From contig NZ_AVCK01000006.1 of the NCBI RefSeq assembly GCF_000747155.1, forward strand, positions 1 through 64,000: 64,000 nucleotides of DNA. The letters are read 5' to 3'. The notes under the pieces were generated by a model, which saw only the letters and a list, made by a program, of their open reading frames with translations, was not told the DNA's origin and did no database searches. Positions within the stretch are counted from its first letter, which is position 1; every line of letters starts with the position of its first letter. Position numbers and translations under genes: made by a program. This stretch comes from Arenimonas metalli CF5-1 (GTDB lineage Bacteria > Pseudomonadota > Gammaproteobacteria > Xanthomonadales > Xanthomonadaceae). Below, piece after piece: positions 56,554 to 64,000 of this stretch.

Positions 56554-58779
56554 ATGAGCAACAACACCTTCCAGCAAGCTTCGCCGCCCCAGCCCGTCAA
56601 CACCCGGGACCTCGTCCAGGCGATGCGGCGGCGCAGCACCGAACACCTCCAGACCGTCCTGGCGCGCGTGTTCGCGCGCGCGGACGACTGGTTGTTCGAC
56701 CTCGCGAAGAAGGACGGCGTACCCGACGGCTCGCCCTACCTGCACGCCATGCGCGCGCTGCGCACCTCGCGCGCGCCGATCGAGCGCGGCTTCCGCGACC
56801 ACCTCGACCGCGGCTTCGAGGGCCTGGGGCGCCAGCTCCGGGAGCCCGGCCAGCCCGAGGGCACGCCCGAACTCACCCTGCTCGAAGAAAGCGAACTCGA
56901 GCAGCACCTCGCGACCAACCTGATCGCCGAGGCCATCACCCGCATCCACGGCAACCAGCTCGACGAGCTGGCCGCCCGGCTGGCCCGCATGCTGGGCCTG
57001 GCCACGCTCGACCCCGAGCACAGCCCGCTCAGCGCGCACGGCCTGGCCGGCGCCATCCGCAAGGCCCAAGACGGCGTCGAAGTGCCGCCGGACGTGCGCA
57101 TGGTGCTGTTCAAGTACTACGAGCGCGAGCTGATCCACGACCTGCGCGAGCTGCTGACCGACCTCAACGCCCGCCTCGCCGCCGCCGGCTTCAACCCGGC
57201 CGGCGTGCAGAAGCCGGCGCCGCGCCCGGCCCCCGCGCCGCCGCCGCCCTCGGCCGACGGCTATGCCGGCGCGGTGTCCGATTACGGCGCCGCAGGGGCG
57301 GCGGGCGGTCCGCAGGAAGACCGCGCCGTGTTCGATGCGTTGCTGCAGCTGCTGCACAGCTGGCGGCCGGGCAACCAGCCGGGCGCCGCGCAGGGCCGCG
57401 CGAATCCCGACCAGCGCCCGCTGGCGGCGCCGGAAATGATGTCGGTGCTGTCCCTGCTGCAGTCCAGCGTGCCGAACTCGGTCACCGAGGCGATCAACCG
57501 CCCGGAGGCCTCGCTGGCCGTGCTGCTCAAGAACGAGCTGCTCCAGAGCGCGGGCCGCATCGGCCTGCCGCCGGACAAGGTGAGCATGAGCCAGGACGAC
57601 GAGGACGCGGTCGACCTGGTCGGCATGCTCTTCGACGTGATGTTCGACGAGCGCGATTTCGAACAGGCCTCGCGCACGCTGATCTCGCGCCTGGTGGTGC
57701 CGTTCGTGAAGGCCGCGGTGATGGACCGCCGCCTGTTCCTGTACAAGACCCACCCGGCGCGCCGCCTGCTCAACTCGCTGGCCGAAGCCTGCGAGGGCAA
57801 CCGCGGCGAGGGCCCGCAGGAGCGCGAGCTGCTGCAGAAAGCCGAGAGCACCGTCGATCGCCTGATCGCCGAGTTCAACGAAGACATCGCCATCTTCGAG
57901 ACCCTCGAGCAGGAACTGCGCTCCTTCCTCGACCAGCACCGCCGCCGCGTCGAGCTGGCCGAGCGCCGCGCCGCCGAGGCCCAGCGTGGCCAGGAGCGCC
58001 TGGAGCAGGCCCGCGAACTGGCCGCCAAGGAGCTCGAGCAGCGCGTGCAGGGCCTCAAGCCCACGCCCGCCATGGAAGATTTCCTGGGTCGCTGCTGGAC
58101 CCACCACCTGTCCATGATCGCGCTGCGCGAAGGCGCCGAGAGCGGCTCGTGGCAGACCGCGCTCACCGTGGCCGACCGCCTGCTGGCGCTGCTGCCGCGC
58201 GATGGCGTGCCGGGCGCCCCGGTGGGTCCGGCCATGCAGTCCCTGCGCGAGCCGATCGAAACCGTGCTGGCCAGCTCGGGCATCACCGGCGAAGCCGCGC
58301 AGGACCAGATCAACGCGCTGGCCACCAGCCTCGAGCTGCTGGCGATGGGCCAGACGCCGCCGCCCGTGGCGCCGCCGGTCGAGAACGTCATCAACCTGCC
58401 CGAACGCCGGAGCCCGGCGACCCTGGCCGCCACCGCGGCACTGGCCGACCTCAAGCCCAAGCTCGAGGTGGTGGGCGGCCGCGACGACCTCGAGGTCAGC
58501 GAGTCCGACGTCGAGCAGATGCGCCAGCTCAAGGTCGGCACCTGGATCCACATCGCCGGCGAGGATGGCAAGCACCACCCGGTCAAGCTGTCCTGGATCA
58601 GCCCGATCTCGGCCCGCCTGATGTTCGTCAACCGTCGCGGCGTCCGCGTGCTGGTGGCCTCGGTGGAGGAGCTGGCCGCGATGAAGCAGGAAGGCAACCT
58701 GCTGGTGCGCGAGCAGGAAAACGTCTTCGACCAGGTCCTGCACCGGGTCATGGGCAAGCTCAAGACCGAAGCCAACTGA
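56554..58779 (+). CDS. DUF1631 family protein
   Basis: This 741-residue cytosolic protein matches DUF1631 over its length: helical N-terminal part (about 15-190), a Pro-rich linker (about 215-235), a central region with DDEDAVDLVGMLFDVMFDERD and LFLYKTHPARRLLNSLAEAC, a coiled-coil (about 440-500), and a C-terminal beta domain (LKVGTWIHIAGEDGKHHPVKL) that looks PilZ-like. If so it might respond to c-di-GMP, but the RxxxR-type motif is not obvious. The start could instead be GTG 56542. Confidence 0.85.
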   Translation: MSNNTFQQASPPQPVNTRDLVQAMRRRSTEHLQTVLARVFARADDWLFDLAKKDGVPDGSPYLHAMRALRTSRAPIERGFRDHLDRGFEGLGRQLREPGQPEGTPELTLLEESELEQHLATNLIAEAITRIHGNQLDELAARLARMLGLATLDPEHSPLSAHGLAGAIRKAQDGVEVPPDVRMVLFKYYERELIHDLRELLTDLNARLAAAGFNPAGVQKPAPRPAPAPPPPSADGYAGAVSDYGAAGAAGGPQEDRAVFDALLQLLHSWRPGNQPGAAQGRANPDQRPLAAPEMMSVLSLLQSSVPNSVTEAINRPEASLAVLLKNELLQSAGRIGLPPDKVSMSQDDEDAVDLVGMLFDVMFDERDFEQASRTLISRLVVPFVKAAVMDRRLFLYKTHPARRLLNSLAEACEGNRGEGPQERELLQKAESTVDRLIAEFNEDIAIFETLEQELRSFLDQHRRRVELAERRAAEAQRGQERLEQARELAAKELEQRVQGLKPTPAMEDFLGRCWTHHLSMIALREGAESGSWQTALTVADRLLALLPRDGVPGAPVGPAMQSLREPIETVLASSGITGEAAQDQINALATSLELLAMGQTPPPVAPPVENVINLPERRSPATLAATAALADLKPKLEVVGGRDDLEVSESDVEQMRQLKVGTWIHIAGEDGKHHPVKLSWISPISARLMFVNRRGVRVLVASVEELAAMKQEGNLLVREQENVFDQVLHRVMGKLKTEAN

Positions 58780-58891
58780 GGCGGCGGCCGCGAGGCCGAC
58801 CGCCCCCGGCTGCCAGGCCCTTCGTCCGACCCTGCCGCGTCCCGGCGGCTTCCGGTAGCATCGACCCCATTCGCTCCGGGGAGTCGCATGC

Positions 58892-59989
58892 ATGGCGGTC
58901 AGCATCGTATTGGTCCGTGAATCCGCCAGCGGCGAGCGCCGCGTCGCGATGTCGCCCGAGACCGCGAAGAAGTTCACCGCCCTCGGCGCGCGCCTGCTGC
59001 TGCAGCGCGGGGCCGGCCTGCCGGCGCACTTCACCGACGCGGCCTACGCCGGGGCCGAGTTCACCGACGACGCGGACGCGGCGCTGGCCGAGGCCGACGT
59101 GCTGGTCTGCGTGCAGCCGCCCGACAACGCGCGGCTGGCGCGCATGAAGCCCGGCGCGGTCGTGGTCGGCCTGCTGGCGCCGCACGCCGACCCGGCCCGC
59201 GTGGACACGCTGGTGTCTTCGCGGCTCACCGGGTTCTCGCTGGAACGGCTGCCGCGCACCACGCGTGCGCAGGCCATGGACGTGCTGAGTTCGCAGGCCG
59301 GCATGGCCGGCTACAAGGCCGTGCTGATCGCCGCCCAGCTGGCCCCGCGCTACTTCCCGATGCTGACCACCGCCGCCGGCACCATCCGCCCCTCGAAGGT
59401 GCTGATCGTCGGCGCCGGCGTCGCCGGCCTGCAGGCCATCGCCACCGCGCGCCGGCTCGGCGCCCAGGTCGAAGGCTTCGACGTGCGCCCGGAAACGCGC
59501 GAGCAGATCGAATCCCTCGGCGGCAAGTTCCTCGACCTCGGCGTCAGCGCGGCGGGCGAGGGCGGCTACGCGCGCGAACTCACCGCGGACGAGCGCGCCG
59601 AACAGCAGCGCCGCCTCGCCGAACACCTCAAGTCGGTGGACGTGATCGTCACCACCGCCGCGGTGCCGGGCCGACCGGCGCCGAAGATCATCACGGCGGC
59701 GATGGTGGCCGGCATGAAGCCCGGCAGCGTCATCGTCGACCTCGCCGCCGAGACCGGCGGCAACTGCGAGCTGACCCGCCCGGGCGAAACGATCGAGTCC
59801 GGCGGCGTCACCCTCGCCGGCCCGCTGAACCTGCCCAGCCAGGGCAGCCTGCACGCCAGCGAGATGTACGCCCGCAACGTCTACAACTTCCTGGCGCTGT
59901 CGCTCAAGGACGGCCAGCTCACGCTCGATTGGAACGACGAACTCATCGCCAAGACCTGCCTCGCCCACGCGGGCGAGCGTCGCGCCTGA
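58892..59989 (+). CDS. pntAA: NAD(P) transhydrogenase subunit alpha part 1
   Basis: This is the soluble NAD-binding domain I of proton-translocating transhydrogenase. The 365-residue product begins VSIVLVRESASGERRVAMSPE, has the Rossmann motif VLIVGAGVAGLQAIATARRLGA (about 170-190) and ends before any membrane part, as in the three-gene form. Its partners pntAB and pntB are on the same strand but 1.56 kb away, separated by a minus-strand three-gene sigma-factor operon. The interruption is unusual. Confidence 0.95.
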   Translation: MAVSIVLVRESASGERRVAMSPETAKKFTALGARLLLQRGAGLPAHFTDAAYAGAEFTDDADAALAEADVLVCVQPPDNARLARMKPGAVVVGLLAPHADPARVDTLVSSRLTGFSLERLPRTTRAQAMDVLSSQAGMAGYKAVLIAAQLAPRYFPMLTTAAGTIRPSKVLIVGAGVAGLQAIATARRLGAQVEGFDVRPETREQIESLGGKFLDLGVSAAGEGGYARELTADERAEQQRRLAEHLKSVDVIVTTAAVPGRPAPKIITAAMVAGMKPGSVIVDLAAETGGNCELTRPGETIESGGVTLAGPLNLPSQGSLHASEMYARNVYNFLALSLKDGQLTLDWNDELIAKTCLAHAGERRA

Positions 59990-59991
59990 CC

Positions 59992-60477
59992 TCAGTCGGC
60001 GTCGGCAGGCGGCGGGGAAATCGCGGGGCCGCCGGTTTGCAGCCAGGCGCGGCGTTGTTCCGGGCTCATGTCGTGCCAGCGCTTGCGCAGGGCGCGCTGC
60101 TCTTCGGCAGGCAGGGTGCGCAGGGCCCGCAGGCTGGCACGCATTTTTTCACGCAGCTCCGGCGGCAGGTCGTGGAAATTACGGGCGCCGGCGCGCAGCT
60201 TCTCGCGCTGTTCGGGCGTCATCGCTTCCCAGCGTGCCTTGCGCTCCACCCACTCAAGCGCGCGCACGCGGCGGGAGGCGGGGAGCTGGTCCCAGTCATC
60301 CCGAAGGCGGGCTAGGGCCGCCTGCTGGCCGGGGCTGAGTTCATTCCAGGCGGGCACGCGCACGCCGGCGGGCACCGGCGTCGGGCCGTGGTCGTGGGGG
60401 CGGTCGCCGCGCGCGTCGTGCGCCGCGGCCTGGCTGGCCAGCAGCAGCCCCAGCGCCAGTGCGGACACTGCACGCAT
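59992..60477 (-). CDS. DUF3106 secreted protein
   Basis: This 161-residue protein has a signal peptide (1-19, ending QAAAHD). The mature part has repeated helical units of the form LSPGQQAALARLRDDWDQLP, MTPEQREKLRAGARNFHDLP and MSPEQRRAWL, the DUF3106 pattern, perhaps an extended periplasmic helix bundle. It is the last gene of the sigma-DUF3619-DUF3106 operon and its start overlaps the preceding stop. Its stop is 2 bp from the pntAA stop. Confidence 0.9.
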   Translation of the reverse strand: MRAVSALALGLLLASQAAAHDARGDRPHDHGPTPVPAGVRVPAWNELSPGQQAALARLRDDWDQLPASRRVRALEWVERKARWEAMTPEQREKLRAGARNFHDLPPELREKMRASLRALRTLPAEEQRALRKRWHDMSPEQRRAWLQTGGPAISPPPADAD

Positions 60478-60845
60478 CACGGGCGCGGACCCGCGGCGGT
60501 GGCGACCGGCGCGTCGGCCAGCCAGATGTAGAGTTCGGGGTCTTCCTCGGCCAACAGGGTGTCGAACTCCGCCGCGGGCACCGGGGCCACGGACAGGTCC
60601 GGCGCGTCCGGCGCCAGCGTGCCCGACGACGGCAGCCACCAGGCCACGCCCAACGCCAGCACCGCCGCGGCGAAGGCGCCCGCGGGCACCAACGCCGGCA
60701 AGCTGCGACGGGGCGGTTGCTGCGCCTCGTGGCGGGCGCGGCGCAGGCGGAAGGCGATGCCCTGGTCCAGGCGGTCGCTGGCGCGGTCGAACAGGTCGCG
60801 GGCGGCGTCGTGGATGGGGTCGCGGTCGCGGTCGGGGCGGCTCAT
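60477..60845 (-). CDS. DUF3619 protein, likely anti-sigma factor
   Basis: This 122-residue protein has a cytosolic helical N-terminus (DPIHDAARDLFDRASDRLDQ), one membrane helix (about 52-70, ALVPAGAFAAAVLALGVAWWL) and a short periplasmic tail. This matches DUF3619. Its position directly after an ECF sigma gene (4-bp overlap) and before a secreted protein suggests a membrane anti-sigma role; this is inference from context. Confidence 0.85.
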   Translation of the reverse strand: MSRPDRDRDPIHDAARDLFDRASDRLDQGIAFRLRRARHEAQQPPRRSLPALVPAGAFAAAVLALGVAWWLPSSGTLAPDAPDLSVAPVPAAEFDTLLAEEDPELYIWLADAPVATAAGPRP

Positions 60846-61390
60846 CGCCAGTCCTCCAGGTGGGTTCGCAGGGCGGCCATCGCCCGCGAAAGATGTGTCT
60901 TCACCGAGCCATCGGAACAGCCCATGGCGGCGGCGGTCTCGGCCACGTCCAGGCCTTGGAGCTCGCGCAGCAGGTAGGCCTCGCGCTGTCGCCGCGGCAG
61001 CTGGCGCAGGGCCTTGCCGAGCGCAGCCCAGGCCGCGGCGTCGGCATGCCGGCGCGCGGGATCCTCGCTGGGGTCGGGCAGCATGTCCAGCGGATCGCCG
61101 GGCTCGTCCTCGCGCCGTCCCAGCACCGCCATCACCTTGCGACGCACGGTGTTGCGGCGGTGGCGGTCGGTGACCTGGCTGCGCAGGATCGACCAGAACA
61201 GCGGCGTCCATTCGGCGGCGGGGCGGTCGCGATAGCCCACCAGCTTGGCCATCGCGTCCTGCACCGCGTCCAGCGCGTCCTCGCGGTGGCCCAGCGCCAG
61301 TTCGGCCATGCGGAAGGCACGCCGCTCGACCGACGCCAGGAAGGCATCGAACTCGGCGGCCGGCGCGGAAGGGGCGGCGTCGAAAGGCAT
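60842..61390 (-). CDS. ECF RNA polymerase sigma factor
   Basis: This 182-residue sigma-70 family factor has region 2 (AFRMAELALGHREDALDAVQDAMAKLVGY) and region 4 (LGKALRQLPRRQREAYLLRELQGLDVAETAAAMGCSDGSVKTHLSRAMAAL) only, the ECF layout. The ATG at 61390 (MPFDAAPSA) was chosen because upstream residues do not match the family. It leads the operon with DUF3619 and DUF3106 genes, placed between pntAA and pntAB on the other strand. Confidence 0.93.
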   Translation of the reverse strand: MPFDAAPSAPAAEFDAFLASVERRAFRMAELALGHREDALDAVQDAMAKLVGYRDRPAAEWTPLFWSILRSQVTDRHRRNTVRRKVMAVLGRREDEPGDPLDMLPDPSEDPARRHADAAAWAALGKALRQLPRRQREAYLLRELQGLDVAETAAAMGCSDGSVKTHLSRAMAALRTHLEDWR

Positions 61391-61550
61391 CACGGGCGGG
61401 CGGGGCGGGCGTCCATGCGGGTTTATAACGCATCGCCCCGGCATCGGTTGACCGTCCGCGGCCAAGGCCCGCCGGGCCGCCGCAGGCCCCTAGCCGCTGT
61501 TAAGCCAACGGTTATGATGGGGCCGTCGCGCATCCGCGCGGGGAGGGGAC

Positions 61551-61847
61551 ATGGACGGCTTCGTCGCGCTCTACATCTTCGTGCTCGCCGCCTTCACCGG
61601 CTACGAGATCATCGGCCGGGTGCCGGTGATCCTGCACACGCCGCTGATGTCCGGCTCCAACTTCGTGCACGGCATCGTGATGATCGGCGCGATGGTGGTG
61701 CTGGGCCACGCCGACACGACCCTGGAGAAGGTGATCGGCTTCCTGGCGGTGCTGATGGGCGCGGGCAACGCGGCCGGCGGCTACGTGGTCACCGAGCGGA
61801 TGCTGGAGATGTTCAAGTCCTCGAAGAAGCCGGGGGCCGGCGCATGA
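61551..61847 (+). CDS. pntAB: NAD(P) transhydrogenase subunit alpha part 2
   Basis: This 98-residue membrane subunit has three hydrophobic helices (about 3-20, 37-52 and 61-80), including FVHGIVMIGAMVVLGHAD. It forms part of the proton channel with PntB. Its stop overlaps the pntB ATG by 4 bp. A TATGAT box at 61513-61518 may be a local -10, giving pntAB-pntB their own promoter now that pntAA is separated. Confidence 0.95.
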   Translation: MDGFVALYIFVLAAFTGYEIIGRVPVILHTPLMSGSNFVHGIVMIGAMVVLGHADTTLEKVIGFLAVLMGAGNAAGGYVVTERMLEMFKSSKKPGAGA

Positions 61848-63235
61848 GCGGCTGGCTGCTGCCGCTGGTCAAGGCCAGCTACTTCGTCGCCGCGCTGCTC
61901 TTCATCCTGGGCATCAAGCGCATGGCCTCGCCGGTCACCGCGCGCAGCGGCATCCAGTGGGCGGGCGCGGGCATGGTGGTGGCCACGGTCGCCACCTTCT
62001 TCCTGCCCGGCCTGCACAACCTCGGGCTGATCGCGCTGGCGGTCTTCCTGGGCACGGTCGTGGCCTGGGTCTCGGGCAAGCGCGTGGCCATGACCGACAT
62101 GCCGCAGATGGTGGCGCTGTACAACGGCCTGGGCGGTGGTTCGGCCGCGGCGATCGGCGCCGTCGAACTGCTGAAGTTCTCCGACGCCGGCATGGCGCCC
62201 TCGCAGACCGCGCTGGTGCTGGCGGTGGTGGGTTCGCTGATCGGTTCGATCTCGCTCACCGGTTCGGTGATCGCCTGGGCCAAGCTCGACGGCCGGCTCG
62301 ACAAGCGCTTCACCTTCCCGGGGCAGCAGGCGTTCAACGCATTGGTGTTCCTGGTGGCGATCGCGCTCGGCGCGCTCACCGTGTACGGCCTGGAGCAGCC
62401 GGTCATCATCGGGTTCTTCGTCACCGCCCTCGCGGTGGGCGTGCTGATGACGCTGCCGATCGGCGGCGCCGACATGCCCGTGGTGATCTCGCTCTACAAC
62501 GCGCTGACCGGCCTGGCGGTGGCCTTCGAGGGCTACGTGCTGCAGAACGAGGCGCTGATCATCGCCGGCATGGTGGTCGGCGCGGCCGGCACCATGCTCA
62601 CCCAGCTGATGGCCAAGGCGATGAACCGCTCGATCGCCAGCGTGCTGTTCGGCAGCTTCGGCCAGGCCGGCGAGGCGGCCGAGATCACCGGCGCGCAAAA
62701 GCCCATCGAGGCCGGCGACGTCGCCGCGATGATGGCCTACGCCGAGCGCGTCGTGATCGTGCCGGGCTATGGCCTGGCCGTGGCGCAGGCGCAGCACAAG
62801 GTGTGGGAGCTGACCCAGGTGCTGCTCAAGCGCGGCGTGAAGGTGCGTTTCGCGATCCACCCGGTGGCGGGCCGCATGCCCGGGCACATGAACGTGCTGC
62901 TGGCCGAGGCCGGCGTGCCCTACGACCTGATCGCGGACATGGACGACATCAACCCGGAGTTCCCGACCACCGACGTGTCGCTGGTGATCGGCGCCAACGA
63001 CGTGGTGAACCCGGTGGCCAAGACCGACCCGGCCTCGCCGATCTTCGGCATGCCGATCCTGGACGTGGTGGCCTCGAAGAACACCATCGTGATCAAGCGC
63101 GGCAAGGGCACGGGCTTCGCCGGCATCGAGAACGCGCTTTTCTATGCCGACAACACCCGCATGCTCTACGGTGATGCGGCGGCGGCGGTGAGCCAGCTGG
63201 TGGCCGAACTCAAGTCGGTGGACGGCGGGCACTGA
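61844..63235 (+). CDS. pntB: NAD(P) transhydrogenase subunit beta
   Basis: This 463-residue protein has an N-terminal part of about eight or nine membrane helices (1-265) forming the proton path. The C-terminal NADP-binding domain III carries VPGYGLAVAQAQHKV, VLLAEAGVPYDLIADMDDIN, IGANDVVNPVAK and KRGKGTGFAGIENALFY. The transhydrogenase uses proton motive force to make NADPH from NADH. The ATG at 61844 is fixed by the 4-bp overlap with pntAB. Confidence 0.97.
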   Translation: MSGWLLPLVKASYFVAALLFILGIKRMASPVTARSGIQWAGAGMVVATVATFFLPGLHNLGLIALAVFLGTVVAWVSGKRVAMTDMPQMVALYNGLGGGSAAAIGAVELLKFSDAGMAPSQTALVLAVVGSLIGSISLTGSVIAWAKLDGRLDKRFTFPGQQAFNALVFLVAIALGALTVYGLEQPVIIGFFVTALAVGVLMTLPIGGADMPVVISLYNALTGLAVAFEGYVLQNEALIIAGMVVGAAGTMLTQLMAKAMNRSIASVLFGSFGQAGEAAEITGAQKPIEAGDVAAMMAYAERVVIVPGYGLAVAQAQHKVWELTQVLLKRGVKVRFAIHPVAGRMPGHMNVLLAEAGVPYDLIADMDDINPEFPTTDVSLVIGANDVVNPVAKTDPASPIFGMPILDVVASKNTIVIKRGKGTGFAGIENALFYADNTRMLYGDAAAAVSQLVAELKSVDGGH

Positions 63236-63257
63236 GCCCGCCGGGGCCGCGCTTCGG

Positions 63258-63680
63258 TCAGCGGCCGAGGCGCCAGGCCAGCGGCAGCGCCAGCAAGGCC
63301 CAGGCGATGTCCCAGCCCGAGGTGGTGTGGCGCAGCAGTTCGCCGAACAGCACCGGGCCCAGGCGCTGCGACGATTCCAGTGGGGTGAGCCCCAGCAGCA
63401 GCCCCATTTCGGTCGCGGCCATCATCCAGTACCCGAGTGCGATCGCGGCGGCGGTTCCCGCCACGGCAAGGCCGGCACGCAGCCGCCCGGCGGGAGCCGC
63501 GGCCAGCCGCAGCATCAGGGCGATGTCGAGCGCGGCTACCAGCGCCAGCCAGCCACTGGGGGTCCGGAAGTGCAGGTAGGCGGCGAGCCAGACGGCCACC
63601 ATGCCCAGGATGCCCACGGCCAGGGCCAGGAGCGGCAGTAGCCAGTGGCGGGCGGACTTGGAACGTTCCGTTGGCGGCAA
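63258..63680 (-). CDS. Small membrane protein of unknown function
   Basis: This 140-residue protein has four predicted membrane helices (about 12-34, 42-60, 68-86 and 120-136). The intervening segment LGLTPLESSQRLGPVLFGELLRHTTSGWD is the most distinctive. I do not recognise the family. It is divergent from sufT, with a TAAAAT box (63707-63712) facing sufT. Confidence 0.8.
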   Translation of the reverse strand: MPPTERSKSARHWLLPLLALAVGILGMVAVWLAAYLHFRTPSGWLALVAALDIALMLRLAAAPAGRLRAGLAVAGTAAAIALGYWMMAATEMGLLLGLTPLESSQRLGPVLFGELLRHTTSGWDIAWALLALPLAWRLGR

Positions 63681-63742
63681 GGCGGTTTCCGGGGCGGGCG
63701 ACGGGCTAAAATAGCCGCCTTTGCAGCCAGGCGATACCTGCA

Positions 63743-64000
63743 GTGAGCTATTCGAGAACCAGCGAACCGGTGAAGTTCGAGCGCGACTGCGCCGCCGTCA
63801 TGGTGCCGCAGGGCGAGGTCGTGGACCTGCCGGCCGGCACCACCGGCTACATCACGCAGGCCCTGGGCGGCTCGTTCACCGTGTTCGTGGACGGCAACCT
63901 GTTCCGCATCGCCGGCGAGGACGCCGACGCCATCGGCAAGCCGCGGCCGGCGCCGCTCGAACTGCCCGAAGGCGCCGGCGACGCCGAAGTCGAGAAGCTG
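63743..64000 (+). CDS. sufT: Fe-S assembly protein SufT, 5' part only
   Basis: The first 86 codons of an open frame run to the window edge. The GTG at 63743 opens VSYSRTSEPVKFERDCAAV, followed by VPQGEVVDLPAGTTGYITQA and GSFTVFVDGNLFRIAGEDAD. This is the conserved N-terminus of SufT, a small protein that helps maturation of iron-sulfur proteins. The remainder of the gene lies outside the window. A TAAAAT box at 63707-63712 is a possible -10. Confidence 0.85.
   Translation, partial: MSYSRTSEPVKFERDCAAVMVPQGEVVDLPAGTTGYITQALGGSFTVFVDGNLFRIAGEDADAIGKPRPAPLELPEGAGDAEVEKL

Noticed and set aside
56422-59034. A frame of more than 850 codons upstream of the nitroreductase on the minus strand
   Set aside because: Antisense to the DUF1631 and pntAA genes, with a translation of low-complexity Arg/His/Ala type. 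Only the nitroreductase part is real.

Overview
The window is high-GC gammaproteobacterial chromosome, most likely Xanthomonadaceae/Lysobacteraceae (Lysobacter-like). This rests on gene content (DUF6491, DUF3501 with rubrerythrin, OxyR-AhpC-AhpF, split pntAA/pntAB/pntB) and on the order ftsY-AsmA-mutY-yggX next to rsmD-coaD-ferredoxin-ggt. The species cannot be fixed from the sequence alone. Almost all of it is densely packed housekeeping DNA, with many 4-bp ATGA overlaps and few long intergenic gaps.

Layout. 1-6.2 kb: an AsmA-like protein, an acyl-CoA dehydrogenase, a lipoprotein, a lipocalin, a small unknown protein and a methyltransferase. 6.2-12.5 kb: a tightly overlapping minus-strand signalling operon (FHA-GAF protein, Ser/Thr kinase with TPR repeats, cytosolic histidine kinase, NarL-type regulator) preceded by a secreted protein. 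12.7-15.7 kb: a secreted subtilisin-like protease with a C-terminal SLH-like region, and an excalibur-domain protein. 15.85-23.77 kb: a genomic island of about 7.9 kb in a tRNA-Phe gene. 23.8-38.9 kb: mutY, ftsY, rsmD, coaD, ggt, a metallo-beta-lactamase fold protein, a Tat-exported DUF839 protein, rlmM and glnS. 39-49.5 kb: a 7TM/degenerate GGDEF protein, apt, DUF3501-rubrerythrin, rnk, oxyR-ahpC-ahpF, an orphan DUF5706 membrane protein and prmC. 49.5-58.8 kb: dxs, an HNH protein, a prolyl aminopeptidase, a NUDIX hydrolase, a 5'-3' exonuclease, a nitroreductase and DUF1631. 58.9-64 kb: transhydrogenase genes split by a divergent sigma-factor operon, then the start of sufT, cut by the window edge.

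The island is the main accessory region. It is bounded by a 47-bp direct repeat made of the 3' part of tRNA-Phe. It looks less GC-rich than its flanks and has no recognisable integrase. It carries an HNH endonuclease, a secreted-protein gene broken by an in-frame amber codon, a likely single operon hipB-hipA-AEP primase/SF2 helicase, and a divergent gene with a HEPN-like R-x4-H motif. The hip operon starts from a near-consensus promoter (TTGACA-N17-TATATT) overlaid by three operator-like repeats spaced exactly 27 bp apart, and hipA overlaps the primase-helicase gene by 11 bp. This is the best candidate for a poorly described conflict or defence system here: a HipBA kinase toxin module coupled to a TOTE-type primase-helicase.

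Other points worth following are the kinase plus two-component operon, a terminator inside the island that replaces the lost tRNA-Phe terminator, REP-like hairpins including one read as coding sequence, and the symmetric oxyR-ahpC control region.
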